A DNA stretch of 59,121 nt from an uncultured Rhodospirillales bacterium. Lineage in GTDB: Bacteria > Pseudomonadota > Alphaproteobacteria > Acetobacterales > Acetobacteraceae. Location of the stretch: positions 1 through 59,121 of the forward strand of contig CAIMWH010000026.1 in the NCBI GenBank assembly GCA_903845065.1, written 5' to 3'. Position numbers and translations under genes: made by a program. Every line of letters starts with the position of its first letter. Positions within the stretch are counted from its first letter, which is position 1. Positions 7,388 through 16,471 of the stretch are shown piece after piece. The notes beneath the pieces are model-generated. The model was not told the DNA's origin. It ran no database searches and saw only the letters and a program-made list of their open reading frames with translations.

Positions 7388-8328
7388 CAGGCCGTCCTGG
7401 CCGCTCGTTCCAGCGCCGCGCGCACCACAGCGGCGCGTGGAATGGGGGCAACGGCGCCGTAGCCCTCGGTCTTCAGCGCGGCGGCGGCGCCAGCGTAGCG
7501 CGCGGCGGCTTCGGCGTCGTCGCCGGCGATCAGGCGAGCCAGGAAACTCCCGCAGAACGTATCGCCGGCGCCGGTTCCATCAACCGGCGTGCAGGCGAAC
7601 GGCGGAATGGCGGTGCGGGTGGTGGGGGTGGCGAGCAGGGCTCCGGCAGCCCCCATTTTCAGAACCACCATGCGCGGACCAAGGCGCAGGTAGAAGTCGC
7701 AGATGGCGTCCGCCCCGGAAAGGCCGGTCAACGCCTGGGCATCCTCAAGGCTGGGCAGGGCGATGTCGGCCTGGCCGATGGCGGCGTGGATAACGGCGGC
7801 GGCCCGTGCGATCGGCCACAGGCGCGGGCGGTAGTTGGTGTCATAGGCGACCTTCACGCCATGGCGCCGCGCGAGGTCGATGGCATGGAACACGGCATCG
7901 GCAGCGCTGGCGGAAATCCCCTGGCTGATGCCGGAGGCGTAGACATATTTCGCCCCGGCGATCAGCGCCTCCGGGATGTCGCCGGGTACCAGCGATGCCG
8001 CGGCACTGTTGTTGCGATAATAGAGGAATTCGTGGCCATTCTTGCCGTGGGTGACGAAATACACCGCCGTGGGGTTGGTGGCGGAGCGCCGCACCGCGCT
8101 GCGGTCGATGCCTTCCTGGTCCCACAATTCCATGAAGCGCTCGCCGGCGGGGTCCTGACCGAGCGCCGTGACCATGGCGACCCGCACGCCTTGCCGCGCC
8201 GCGGCGATGCCGGCGTTGGAGGTGTCGCCACCCGGGCCCTCGAGGTAGAGGCGCCTGCCATCGGCCGTCGTGGGTTGCTGGTTGAACTCCAGCATCGGCT
8301 CCCCGATGCAAACCAGATCGGCGCTCAT
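7387..8328 (-). CDS. kdgK: 2-keto-3-deoxygluconate kinase (PfkB family)
   Basis: The product has 313 residues. The start at 8328 gives the correct N-terminus MSADLVCIGEPMLEF and overlaps the aldolase stop as ATGA. PfkB signatures are GPGGDTSNAGIAAARQG and DGTGAGDTFCGSFLA, the second carrying the catalytic Asp. KdgK phosphorylates 2-keto-3-deoxygluconate to KDPG, the substrate of the upstream aldolase. The pairing strongly supports this assignment within PfkB. The two steps feed hexuronate or aldonate breakdown into the lower Entner-Doudoroff pathway. Confidence 0.88.
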   Translation of the reverse strand: MSADLVCIGEPMLEFNQQPTTADGRRLYLEGPGGDTSNAGIAAARQGVRVAMVTALGQDPAGERFMELWDQEGIDRSAVRRSATNPTAVYFVTHGKNGHEFLYYRNNSAAASLVPGDIPEALIAGAKYVYASGISQGISASAADAVFHAIDLARRHGVKVAYDTNYRPRLWPIARAAAVIHAAIGQADIALPSLEDAQALTGLSGADAICDFYLRLGPRMVVLKMGAAGALLATPTTRTAIPPFACTPVDGTGAGDTFCGSFLARLIAGDDAEAAARYAGAAAALKTEGYGAVAPIPRAAVVRAALERAARTA

Positions 8329-8948
8329 GGCATGATTGCCCGGCCGGCCGCCTGGATCGCCTCCCGGTCTCCCGCCGCAATCCGCTTCTCGTCCACCAAT
8401 GCACCACCCATGCCGACGAAGGCGGCACCCGCGGCGATGAAGGCCGCCACATTGCCGGGCTCGACGCCGCCGGTCGGGCAGAACACCACGCCGGGGAACA
8501 CACTGGCCAGCGCCTTGATATGCGCGGGTCCGCCCACCGAGGAGGCCGGGAAAATCTTCACCACATCGGCCCCGGCCGCCAGTGCGGCGCGCACTTCGGT
8601 CGGGGTGATGGCGCCAAGCATCAATACGGCACCCGCCTGCTGGCAGGGCAGCGCCAGGCTGGCATCGACCCAGGGGGCCACCAGGAAACGGGCACCCGCC
8701 TCGAGGCATTGGTGCGCGACCGTGGCATCCGGCACCGTGCCAGCGCCGATGAACAGCGCCGGATCGGCGGCAAGTTCACGGATCAATGCCGGGGCATCCG
8801 GGATTGTCATCGTGATTTCAAAGGTGGTGATCCCGATGTCGCGCAACCACTGGACGGCGGTTGCCGCATACCGCGCCGAGGATGTGCGCACCACCGGCAC
8901 GACACGGGCGCGGCGCAGTCTGTCGATCAAATCCGGTTTCGGCATCAC
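8325..8948 (-). CDS. eda: KDPG aldolase (2-dehydro-3-deoxyphosphogluconate aldolase)
   Basis: This 207-residue class I aldolase splits KDPG to pyruvate and glyceraldehyde-3-phosphate. The Schiff-base lysine is Lys131 in ADVVKIFPASSVGG, and Glu44 in FEITMT corresponds to the general acid/base Glu45 of E. coli Eda. GAGTVPDATVAHQCLEAGA and FCPTGGVEPGN are family blocks. Length matches E. coli Eda (213). It is the promoter-proximal gene of the eda-kdgK-GNAT-hypothetical unit. A weak activity on 6-phospho-galactonate analogues (DgoA) cannot be excluded. Confidence 0.9.
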   Translation of the reverse strand: MMPKPDLIDRLRRARVVPVVRTSSARYAATAVQWLRDIGITTFEITMTIPDAPALIRELAADPALFIGAGTVPDATVAHQCLEAGARFLVAPWVDASLALPCQQAGAVLMLGAITPTEVRAALAAGADVVKIFPASSVGGPAHIKALASVFPGVVFCPTGGVEPGNVAAFIAAGAAFVGMGGALVDEKRIAAGDREAIQAAGRAIMP

Positions 8949-9050
8949 GAGTCTCCTTCATCGGCGCTCATTGCCATATATCGCGCCACGCCGGGAGACT
9001 TGGTTTAATGGACGCGCTCCGTTAGACCCGTCCGACATGGGTGCGGGTGC
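8949..9050. promoter_or_regulatory. Divergent promoter region, eda and methyltransferase
   Basis: This 102-bp spacer separates the leftward eda operon from the rightward methyltransferase gene and must carry both promoters. GGAGAC, read on the minus strand just before eda, can serve as its ribosome-binding site. No operator could be assigned. Confidence 0.4.
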
Positions 9051-9707
9051 ATGATGGCCGAAGAGAATATTTTCAATCGCTTCGTTTTGACGGTCCGCGA
9101 GGTCCAGGGGGCGCGTATCCTGGAGCTTGGGACGCGGCGATCCAACGTGAACCGGCCGACGATCTCGCGGCACCTGTTTCCTGATGCGGCGGAGTATATC
9201 GGCACGGATTTCCAGGACGGCGTGGATGTCGATGTGGTTGCCGATGCGCACAGCCTGTCCGGCAGTTTTGCGCCGGAGTATTTCGATGCGATTATTTCCC
9301 TCTCGACATTCGAGCATTTGAAATACCCGTTCCTTGCCGCGCATGAAATTCTCAAGTGCCTCAAGATTGGCGGGCGCCTGTTCGTGCAGACCCACCAGAC
9401 CTTCCAACTGCATGCCTATCCGTCGGACTATTTCCGCTTCTCGATCGAGGCACTCGCCGCGATGTTTCCGGAGCAGATGGGCTTCCGCACCGAGGTGGCG
9501 CTGCACGAGTTTCCGGCGGAGATCCATTCGGTGCTGGGTGTCACCAAGCCGGCGTTCCTCAACTCCTGTATCAGCGGCATCAAATTTGCCGCGACGCCGG
9601 AGCAGTTCGTCTATGACCTGCCCGGCACGATGGCGGCCGAGGATAGCGGGTTGCGCGCAACACTGGCCCGGAAGTTCGCGGCGCTCCGCACGCGGCTTGG
9701 GCGATAG
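9051..9707 (+). CDS. Class I SAM-dependent methyltransferase
   Basis: This 218-residue protein has motif I as [13 protein letters not shown] (near 22-34), motif II in [20 protein letters not shown], and motif IV/V in [18 protein letters not shown]. The helix [20 protein letters not shown] follows, as in UbiE/Methyltransf_11 proteins. FEHL and the phrase [19 protein letters not shown] resemble methyltransferases of cell-surface glycan loci, but no acceptor can be named. The start may be ATG 9051 or 9054. The threonine aldolase gene follows after 20 nt. Confidence 0.8.
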   Translation: MMAEENIFNRFVLTVREVQGARILELGTRRSNVNRPTISRHLFPDAAEYIGTDFQDGVDVDVVADAHSLSGSFAPEYFDAIISLSTFEHLKYPFLAAHEILKCLKIGGRLFVQTHQTFQLHAYPSDYFRFSIEALAAMFPEQMGFRTEVALHEFPAEIHSVLGVTKPAFLNSCISGIKFAATPEQFVYDLPGTMAAEDSGLRATLARKFAALRTRLGR

Positions 9708-9727
9708 ACACGTCAAGGGAGAGGCCC

Positions 9728-10762
9728 ATGCGCCACATCGATCTGCGTTCGGACACAGTGACTGTACCATCGGCGGCCATGCGCGCCGCGATGGCCGCAG
9801 CACCGGTGGGGGACGACCAGTATGGCGAGGACCCCTCGGTCAACCGGTTGCAGGAGCGCGTGGCGGCGCTGCTGGGCAAGGAGGCCGCGCTCTTCGTGCC
9901 GTCGGGAACCATGGCCAACCAGATCGGCCTGCAACTCCTGACGCAGCCCGGTGATGAGGTCGTGGTTGGCGCCGAGGCGCATATCACCTGGCATGAGGCC
10001 GGGGCATCGGCATTCAATGCCGGAGTGCAGTTCGTCGTCGCCGGTGCCGGCGGGTTGTTTTCCGCGGCCGACTTCCAGGCCGCGTTCAAGCCGGACAACC
10101 ACGTGGTATTCCCGCCGACGTCACTGGTGTGCATCGAAAACACCCATAACCGTGGAGGCGGGGTGGTGTTTCCGCAGGCCGATGTGGTGACGATCTGCGA
10201 TGCCGCGCACGCGGCCGGGTGCAAGACGTATCTGGATGGCGCCAGGTTGTTCAACGCCGCCGTGGCAAGCGGCCGCAGTTTGGCTGAACTGGCGGCCCCG
10301 TTCGATGTTGTGTCCGTCGCGCTGTCCAAAGGACTCGGATGCCCGGTTGGCAGTCTGGTCGCCGGCAGCCGGCAGCACATGCTCCGCGCAGTACGGGCAC
10401 GGCGACGCTTCGGCGGCGCCATGCGACAGTCGGGCATCCTGGCCGCGGCGGGAACCTACGCGCTCGATCGGGGTTTCGATCACCTGGCGGTCGATCACGC
10501 CAATGCCCGTCTGCTCGCGGAGCGTATCGCGCAGACCGGTGCGGAGATCGACCTCGCCACGGTTCAGACCAATATCGTGATTTTTCGCCTGCCGGCGCAT
10601 TTGCCAGACGCGGCTACGGTGGTGCGCCGCGCTGGCGAGCAGGGCGTGCTCGTATCGGCCTTCGCGCCGCGCACGGTGCGCGCAACCACGCACCTGAATG
10701 TTGATGCGGCGGATTGCCAGCATGCCGCAGAGGTGCTGGCGGGCGCGATTACCGCGAGCTGA
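9728..10762 (+). CDS. ltaE: Low-specificity L-threonine aldolase
   Basis: This 344-residue PLP enzyme cleaves L-threonine or allo-threonine to glycine and acetaldehyde. It opens with [16 protein letters not shown], then [15 protein letters not shown], and the PLP-phosphate loop [15 protein letters not shown]. The PLP lysine is in [29 protein letters not shown] and [12 protein letters not shown] bind cofactor and substrate. The length matches LtaE. GGGAGAGGCCC ahead of ATG 9728 serves as ribosome-binding site. It converges on the acyl-CoA dehydrogenase gene. Confidence 0.92.
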   Translation: MRHIDLRSDTVTVPSAAMRAAMAAAPVGDDQYGEDPSVNRLQERVAALLGKEAALFVPSGTMANQIGLQLLTQPGDEVVVGAEAHITWHEAGASAFNAGVQFVVAGAGGLFSAADFQAAFKPDNHVVFPPTSLVCIENTHNRGGGVVFPQADVVTICDAAHAAGCKTYLDGARLFNAAVASGRSLAELAAPFDVVSVALSKGLGCPVGSLVAGSRQHMLRAVRARRRFGGAMRQSGILAAAGTYALDRGFDHLAVDHANARLLAERIAQTGAEIDLATVQTNIVIFRLPAHLPDAATVVRRAGEQGVLVSAFAPRTVRATTHLNVDAADCQHAAEVLAGAITAS

Positions 10763-10769
10763 CGACGAT

Positions 10770-10805
10770 CCCAGGGGCGCGGCCGCGTTCGCCGTCTCCC
10801 CTGGG
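10770..10805. terminator. Bidirectional hairpin between ltaE and acyl-CoA dehydrogenase
   Basis: A perfect 8-bp stem, CCCAGGGG (10770-10777) with CCCCTGGG (10798-10805), lies in the 57-bp gap between two convergent genes. It has no T run. Its position suggests a shared terminator. Confidence 0.5.
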
Positions 10806-10819
10806 CATCGCCGCAAGGT

Positions 10820-11995
10820 TCAGAAACTGCGCGGCATGCCCAGCACGTGCTGCCCGACATATGACAGCACGAGGTTGGTCGATATCGGTGCGATCTGATA
10901 GAGCCGCGCCTCGCGCCATTTCCGCTCGATGTCGTATTCCTTGGCGTAGCTGAAGCCGCCGAACGTCTGCATTGCTGCCTCGGCCGCCTTCCAGGTTGCT
11001 TCGGAGGCCAGCATCTTGGCGATATTGGCGTCCGCCCCGCAGTCCCGGCCATCCTGGAACAGCGCCGCCGCCCGCCGGCACACCATATCGGCGGCTTCGA
11101 GTTCGGCCCACGCCCGTGCGATCGGGAACTGGATCGCCTGGTTTTGCCCGATCGGGCGGCCGAACACCTTGCGGTCATTGGCGTAGTCGGTTGCCTTCTT
11201 CACGAACCACTTGCCATCGCCCACGCATTCAGAGGCAACCAGGATGCGCTCGGCGTTCATGCCATCGAGGATGTAGCGGAACCCCTTCCCTTCCTCGCCG
11301 ATCAGGCTGGAGGCCGGGATACGCAGATTGTCGAAGAACAGCTCGGTGGTGTTGTGGTTGATCATCGCCTTGATCGGACGGATTTCCAGGCCATTGCCAT
11401 GGGCTTCCCGCAGATCGACCAGGAACACCGACAGCCCGTCCGCCTTGCGGGCCACCTGGTCGAGCGGCGTGGTGCGCGCGAGCAACAGCAGCAGGTCGGA
11501 ATACAGCGCCCGGCTGGTCCAGACCTTCTGGCCGTTGATGACGTAGGAATCGCCATCGCGCACCGCGCGCGTGCGCAGCGCCGTGGTGTCGGTGCCGCTG
11601 GTGGGTTCGGTCACGCCGAACGCCTGCAGGCGCAACTTGCCCGAGGCGATTTGCGGCAGGTATTCCTGCTTCTGCGCCGCGCTGCCATGCCGCAGCAGGG
11701 TGCCCATGATGTACATCTGCGCGTGGCCCTGACTTGCCGTGCAGCCGGAGGCGTTAATCTCCTCCAGGATGACCGCGGCCGCCCGCAACGGCAGGCCGGT
11801 GCCGCCGTATTCCTCGGGGATCAGGCTGGCCAGGAAGCCGGCCTCGGTCAGTTCATCGACGAAGGCGCTCGGGTAGGCCTCCACTTCCTCCAGCCCGCGC
11901 CAATAGGCCCCGGGGTATTTCGCGCAGATCTTGCGCACGGCCTCCCGCAGTTCCGGAAAATCCTCACCCACCGCCACCATCGTCAAGTCGTCCAC
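10820..11995 (-). CDS. Acyl-CoA dehydrogenase
   Basis: This 391-residue flavoenzyme starts at GTG 11995, with GGGAGA 6 nt upstream; ATG 11980 is an alternative. ACAD blocks are YPGAYWRGLE, FLASLIPEEYGGTGLPL, LQAFGVTEPTSGTDT, GQKVWTSRA and the C-terminal MQTFGGFSYAKEYDIER. The usual C-terminal catalytic Glu of the IYEGT motif is replaced: the segment reads LYQIAPISTN. This is shared by a known ACAD subgroup, so the base may sit elsewhere, as in isovaleryl-CoA dehydrogenase. It diverges from a CoA-transferase gene, suggesting one acyl degradation pathway. Confidence 0.9.
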   Translation of the reverse strand: MDDLTMVAVGEDFPELREAVRKICAKYPGAYWRGLEEVEAYPSAFVDELTEAGFLASLIPEEYGGTGLPLRAAAVILEEINASGCTASQGHAQMYIMGTLLRHGSAAQKQEYLPQIASGKLRLQAFGVTEPTSGTDTTALRTRAVRDGDSYVINGQKVWTSRALYSDLLLLLARTTPLDQVARKADGLSVFLVDLREAHGNGLEIRPIKAMINHNTTELFFDNLRIPASSLIGEEGKGFRYILDGMNAERILVASECVGDGKWFVKKATDYANDRKVFGRPIGQNQAIQFPIARAWAELEAADMVCRRAAALFQDGRDCGADANIAKMLASEATWKAAEAAMQTFGGFSYAKEYDIERKWREARLYQIAPISTNLVLSYVGQHVLGMPRSF

Positions 11996-12068
11996 GACAT
12001 TTCTCCCTGCGTTGGCTTTTCCATCCCACCGGAGGAAACTGCGGTCAACGCTCACCGAGGAACACGCC
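11996..12068. promoter_or_regulatory. Divergent promoter region, acyl-CoA dehydrogenase and CoA-transferase
   Basis: This 73-bp spacer separates the two divergent genes. GAGGA at 12056-12060 is the ribosome-binding site for the CoA-transferase and GGGAGA on the other strand serves the dehydrogenase. The short spacing implies overlapping promoters and co-regulation. No clear operator dyad was found. Confidence 0.4.
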
Positions 12069-13199
12069 ATGACGACCGCCTCCCCGCTCACCGGCATCAA
12101 AGTGCTGGAAATCGGCCACAGCATCGCCGCCCCCTATGCCGCGATGATCCTCGGCGAGATGGGGGCCGAGGTGATCAAGCTCGAAAACCCCGGCGCCGGC
12201 GACTACGCGCGCGGCTGGGGCCCGCCGTTCTCGGAAGGCACCTCCACCATTTTCCAGGCGATGAACCGCGCCAAGCAGGCCATCACCGCCGACCTCAAGG
12301 ACCCCGCCCAGCGCGAGCGCGTGCGGGGCATCATCCAGCGCGACATCGACGTCGTCATCCACAACCTCAAGCCAGGCGCGCTGGACAAGCTCGGCCTTGG
12401 TGCCGCCGCCCTGCTGGCCGACAAGCCCTCGCTGATTTTCTGCAACCTTGGCGCCTTTGGCGCGCGCGGGCCGCTGAAGGACCTGCCGGGCTATGATCCG
12501 TTGATGCAGGCCTTCGGCGGCCTGATGTCGATGCTCGGCGAGGATGGCCGTCCGCCGGTGCGGGTTTCGGTTTCCATCATGGACCTCGCCACCGGCATGT
12601 GGTCCGCCATCGGCATCCTTGCCGCCCATATCGAACGCCTGCGCACCGGGCTGGGCGGTGTGATCGACACATCGCTGTTCGAGACCTCCTGCGCCTGGAT
12701 GAGCGTCCCGATCGCCTCCTACCTGGGCTCCGGCGTCCTGCCCGGGCGCGCCGGCTCAGGGGTTCGGGAGATCGTGCCTTACCAAGCCTACCAGGCCACC
12801 GACGGCTATATCATGGTGGCTGCCGGGAACGACTCGCTGTTCCAGCGCCTGTGTGCCGCCCTCGCCCGTCCCGAACTTGCCGCCGACCCGCGCTACACCC
12901 ACAATGCCGGACGCGTCGAACACCGCGACGAACTCATCACCGCCCTCAGCGCCACCTTCGCGACCCGCCCGATTGCGGCCTGGATGGAAAAGCTCGAAGC
13001 CGTCGGGGTGCCGGCGGGGCCGGTGCAGACGCTCGACCAGGTCGTCGCCCACCCGCAAACCATCGCCATGGGCATGCTGCAAACCCCATCCGGGGCGAAT
13101 GTGCCCACCATGGGGCTGCCGGTGAGTTTCGACGGTGTACGCCCGGCCAACCGGGGGCTGGCACCGGCGCTGGGAGCGCATAATGCGAACTGGGCGTGA
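12069..13199 (+). CDS. CaiB/BaiF family CoA-transferase
   Basis: This 376-residue class III CoA-transferase starts at ATG 12069 behind GAGGA. Family marks are LTGIKVLEIGHSIAAPYAAM, LGEMGAEVIKLENPGAGD, and ITADLKDP. The catalytic Asp lies in VSIMDLATGMWSA, and GGVIDTSLFETSCAWM follows. These enzymes move CoA between carboxylic acids such as succinate and a substrate acid. Divergent pairing with the acyl-CoA dehydrogenase suggests that it activates the acid which the dehydrogenase then oxidises. The acid itself cannot be named. Confidence 0.92.
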   Translation: MTTASPLTGIKVLEIGHSIAAPYAAMILGEMGAEVIKLENPGAGDYARGWGPPFSEGTSTIFQAMNRAKQAITADLKDPAQRERVRGIIQRDIDVVIHNLKPGALDKLGLGAAALLADKPSLIFCNLGAFGARGPLKDLPGYDPLMQAFGGLMSMLGEDGRPPVRVSVSIMDLATGMWSAIGILAAHIERLRTGLGGVIDTSLFETSCAWMSVPIASYLGSGVLPGRAGSGVREIVPYQAYQATDGYIMVAAGNDSLFQRLCAALARPELAADPRYTHNAGRVEHRDELITALSATFATRPIAAWMEKLEAVGVPAGPVQTLDQVVAHPQTIAMGMLQTPSGANVPTMGLPVSFDGVRPANRGLAPALGAHNANWA

Positions 13200-13211
13200 G
13201 GCCGCACGACG

Positions 13212-14087
13212 CTACCCGTCCGCCTTCGCCTCCGGCATGACCGCGAGCCCGATGCCGACCATCACCAGAGCCGCGCCGATCAGAAAGCGCACCCCGATCG
13301 GTTCGCCCAGCAGCAGGGCCGAGCCACCGATGCCGAACAGTGGTTGCAGGGACTGGGTGGAGGCGGCCATTCGCGCCGGCACGCTGCGCAGCATGTTGAG
13401 CCATATCCACAATCCCGCCGCCGTCACCAGCGCGCCGAGATAGAGGATGATCAGCACGCTCGTCAGCGTCGGATGCACCGGTACGCGAGTCATCTCCCAC
13501 GCGGCCGCCGGCACCAGGCCCATGGTGCCGAACAGGCAGGTCCATCCCGCCACCGTGATCACGCCATAGCGTCCGATCAGGCCGCTTGCCAGCACGTAGT
13601 AGGCGGCGATCGAGGCGGTGGAGCCGAGCACGAGGAGATTGCCGAGCAGGCTTGCGCCCGCGCTCCCGTCGGTGTCCCACGCCACCGTAGCAACGCCGGC
13701 GAGCGCCACCGCCATGCCGCCGAGATGTCGGGTGCGCACGCGCTGGCCAAGGAAGAGGGCCGCGAACCCGGCGATGAACATCGGGCTGGTCGCCGACAGC
13801 ATCGTGGCCACCGCCGAGGCGGTGTGCTGCACCCCGAGCGCCTGCAGTATCTGCCCACCATCGATGCCCAGCAGGCCCAGCCCGAAAAGCACCAGGAGAT
13901 CACGCCCCGGCGGCAACGGCCGGAAGCGCATGAACACCGCGAAACACGGCGCCGCGGCCAGGTAGCGCGCCGCGGTAAGCGTCAGCGGCGGGAAATCGGC
14001 CAACGCCACCTTGGTCGCCGGGATCGATAGGCCCCAGATGAACATCAATCCGGTAAGAATGGCCAGCGGCCGCGCAAGACCGGTCAC
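13212..14087 (-). CDS. EamA/DMT-family transporter
   Basis: This 291-residue inner-membrane protein consists of two five-helix EamA repeats (about 5-140 and 155-285). Typical pieces are MFIWGLSIPATKVAL, HTASAVATMLSATSPMFIAG and TAAGLWIWLNMLRSVP, with GGSALLLGEPIG near the end. DMT proteins export amino acids, nucleosides or other metabolites. Its start overlaps the stop of the M20 amidohydrolase by 4 nt (ATGA). It is the last gene of the epimerase/aminotransferase operon, so export of that product is a reasonable inference. Confidence 0.88.
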   Translation of the reverse strand: MTGLARPLAILTGLMFIWGLSIPATKVALADFPPLTLTAARYLAAAPCFAVFMRFRPLPPGRDLLVLFGLGLLGIDGGQILQALGVQHTASAVATMLSATSPMFIAGFAALFLGQRVRTRHLGGMAVALAGVATVAWDTDGSAGASLLGNLLVLGSTASIAAYYVLASGLIGRYGVITVAGWTCLFGTMGLVPAAAWEMTRVPVHPTLTSVLIILYLGALVTAAGLWIWLNMLRSVPARMAASTQSLQPLFGIGGSALLLGEPIGVRFLIGAALVMVGIGLAVMPEAKADG

Positions 14088-15328
14088 CCGGCCAGCGCCA
14101 CCAGGCTGCGCACCAGCACCCGTGTGCCGGCGGCAAGTTGCTCAGGCGAAGAATACTCCGCCGGGTTGTGGCTTATGCCATCGCGCGAGGGCACAAACAC
14201 CATGCCCGTGGGTGCGAGCGGCACCACGAACTGGGCGTCATGGAACGCACCCGAAGGCAGGCCCATCGCACTGGCGCCATCGGCCAGAGCCGCAGCGGCC
14301 ACCGTCTCCACCACAAGCGGATGGAACGCCACCGGAGCAGCATCAAAATGCTCCTCCACCAGCACATCGCAGGTTTTCACCGCCGCCTCGACCGTGGCGC
14401 GAATAGCATCCCCCTTCGCGCGCAGCACGGCGCCGTCAGGGTGGCGGCAGTCGATGGTGAAGCGCACCCGGCCGGCCACCGAATTGGATGTGTTGGGTGT
14501 CACATCGATGCGCGCCACCGTGAAACGCAGGATGTCCGCGGGGTCATGCATGAGTTCATTCAGCGCCGAGACCGCCCGCAGCATGTCCTGCACCGCGTCC
14601 CTCCGCATCCCAACCGGCGCGGTGCCGGCGTGGGCGGAGGCGCCGCTGAGCGTCACGCTGAACCAGCGGCTGCCCTGGATGCCGGTGACCACGCCGATGT
14701 CGAGCCCGGCCGCCTCCAGCAATGGCCCCTGTTCGATGTGGGCCTCGAGATAGGCATGCGGCACCCCGCCAAGGGGGCGGCGCGGCAGGTCAGCTTCGAG
14801 GCGCAGGTGTTCGGCCAGCGCGTCGGCGTAGCGGATGCCGTCCGCGTCACGCACATCGTCCCAGGTGGTAGGCGGGGCATAGCCGGACCAGGACATGCTT
14901 CCCATGCAGCCCGGGGCATAGCGGCCGCCTTCCTCATTGGTCCAGGCCACCACCTCGATGGCACGCCGGGTCACGATGCCCGCGTCATGCAGGGCGGCAA
15001 GGGCTTCGAGGCCTGCGATCACGCCGTAGATGCCGTCGAACCGGCCGCCCTCGGGCTGGCTGTCCATGTGGCTGCCGGTCAACACCGGGGCGGCATCGGG
15101 GTCAGTGCCGGCACGGCGTACGAACAGGTTGGCGGCGACATCGATGCTGATCTCGGCACCGATCTCATTCGCCCAAGCGATCAGCATCCGGCGCGCCGTG
15201 CGGTCACCGGGCGAGAGGCACGGCCGATTGACCCCATCGCCTGGGATTTCCCCGATACGGGCGAGTTCCATCAAACGGCTCCACTGACGGGCCTCGCTGA
15301 CAGCGGCCGCGGCGCGATCGGCGTCCAT
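14084..15328 (-). CDS. M20-family Zn hydrolase (allantoate/N-carbamoyl-amino-acid amidohydrolase type)
   Basis: This 414-residue hydrolase has the hydantoinase/carbamoylase pattern: PVLTGSHMDSQPEGGRFDG for the first metal ligands, AWTNEEGGRYAPGCMGSM with the catalytic Glu pair, and YLEAHIEQGPLLE. GASAHAGTAPVGMRRDA belongs to the dimerisation domain, and VPSRDGISHNPAEYS holds the last His. It would hydrolyse allantoate, ureidoglycolate, or an N-carbamoyl or beta-ureido amino acid. Its start shares TGATG with the aminotransferase stop, tying it to an aminosugar-type pathway rather than purine breakdown. A PuuE-like gene is at 46002. Confidence 0.9.
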   Translation of the reverse strand: MDADRAAAAVSEARQWSRLMELARIGEIPGDGVNRPCLSPGDRTARRMLIAWANEIGAEISIDVAANLFVRRAGTDPDAAPVLTGSHMDSQPEGGRFDGIYGVIAGLEALAALHDAGIVTRRAIEVVAWTNEEGGRYAPGCMGSMSWSGYAPPTTWDDVRDADGIRYADALAEHLRLEADLPRRPLGGVPHAYLEAHIEQGPLLEAAGLDIGVVTGIQGSRWFSVTLSGASAHAGTAPVGMRRDAVQDMLRAVSALNELMHDPADILRFTVARIDVTPNTSNSVAGRVRFTIDCRHPDGAVLRAKGDAIRATVEAAVKTCDVLVEEHFDAAPVAFHPLVVETVAAAALADGASAMGLPSGAFHDAQFVVPLAPTGMVFVPSRDGISHNPAEYSSPEQLAAGTRVLVRSLVALAG

Positions 15329-16452
15329 CAGCCCAGCACCGTACGCAGGCCGGCGCAGACGCGACCAACCTCGTCATCGGTGAGTTCCGGATACATCGGC
15401 AGGCTCAGCACTTGCTGGCTCGCCTCCGCGCTCGCACGGCAACCGGCGGGGCCCATGGCGATGCGGCCCTGGTAGGCCGGCTGGAGATGCACCGGCATCG
15501 GATAGTGCACACCGCTGCCGATGCCAAGTTCACGCAGCCTCGCCTGCACAACCCCACGATCGGGCAGCCGCAGCACGTACTGGTGGAAAACATGGCTTGC
15601 GCCGGAACGCCGCGCCGGCCGCAATGCCTGCGGCAACGCTGCGTCATAGGCCGCCGCGATAGCCTGCCGCCGGGCATTATGGGCGTCCAGATGGGTGAGC
15701 TTCACCCGCAGGATCGCAGCCTGGATCTCGTCCAGACGCGAATTCACCCCCACCTCGGTGGATACGTAGTGGCTTCGCCAGCCGTACTGCCGCAGGGCCG
15801 CGATCAAATCGGCCCGCGCGGCATCGTTGGTCGCCACCACACCGCCATCACCGAGCGCACCGAGATTCTTGGTCGGATACAGGCTGAAGGTCGAGACTTC
15901 GGTGAAGGTGCCGAGTTTGCGACCGTCCTGCGTCGCGCCGTGCGCCTGGCTGCAATCCTCGATCACGGCCGCGCCATGCCGCGCGGCCGCGGCGATGATC
16001 GGCCCCAGGTCGGCGGCCTGTCCATAAAGATGGACCGGGATCACCGCCTTGATCGGCGGCAGCCCGGCCGGTGGGTCGGCAAGCACAGCGGCGAATTCGT
16101 CGGGGTCCATGGTGTACAATGCGGGCTCGATATCGATGAGCACCGGCACCGCGCCCACCATCTCGATCGCCGCCACGGTTGCCACCGCGGTGTGCGAGAC
16201 CGTCGCCACCGCGCAACCTGGCCCGATGCCGAGTGCCCGCAGCGCGAGTGCCAGCGCATCCGTCCCGTTTGCACACCCAACGGCGCGGGCCGTGCCGAGC
16301 CAGGCCGCATACTCCGCCTCGAAAGCGCGTCCCTCGGCACCCAGGATATACCAGCCGGACTCCAAACCGCGCGCCACTGCGGCATCGATCTCGGCTTTCA
16401 ATGCGCGATAGCCTGCACCCGGATTGGCTTGCGGGATCATCGGAAGGGTCAT
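15328..16452 (-). CDS. DegT/DnrJ/EryC1/StrS aminotransferase
   Basis: This 374-residue PLP enzyme starts at ATG 16452 behind GTGAGAAG. The internal aldimine Lys is in STFSLYPTKNLGALGDGG. GCANGTDALALALRALGIGPG, IPVHLYGQAADL and IEDCSQAHGA are family blocks, and VGVNSRLDEIQAAIL binds the substrate. Members transfer an amino group to keto-sugars bound to a nucleotide, or to scyllo-inosose. The gene lies 19 nt after a sugar epimerase gene, so a nucleotide-activated amino sugar is the likely product. The exact substrate is open. Confidence 0.92.
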   Translation of the reverse strand: MTLPMIPQANPGAGYRALKAEIDAAVARGLESGWYILGAEGRAFEAEYAAWLGTARAVGCANGTDALALALRALGIGPGCAVATVSHTAVATVAAIEMVGAVPVLIDIEPALYTMDPDEFAAVLADPPAGLPPIKAVIPVHLYGQAADLGPIIAAAARHGAAVIEDCSQAHGATQDGRKLGTFTEVSTFSLYPTKNLGALGDGGVVATNDAARADLIAALRQYGWRSHYVSTEVGVNSRLDEIQAAILRVKLTHLDAHNARRQAIAAAYDAALPQALRPARRSGASHVFHQYVLRLPDRGVVQARLRELGIGSGVHYPMPVHLQPAYQGRIAMGPAGCRASAEASQQVLSLPMYPELTDDEVGRVCAGLRTVLG

Positions 16453-16471
16453 GGACTTCTCACAAATCTTC

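Noticed and set aside
7378-9054. A 558-codon frame antisense to kdgK and eda
   Set aside because: Gly/Arg-rich without domains, fully opposite two well-supported genes.
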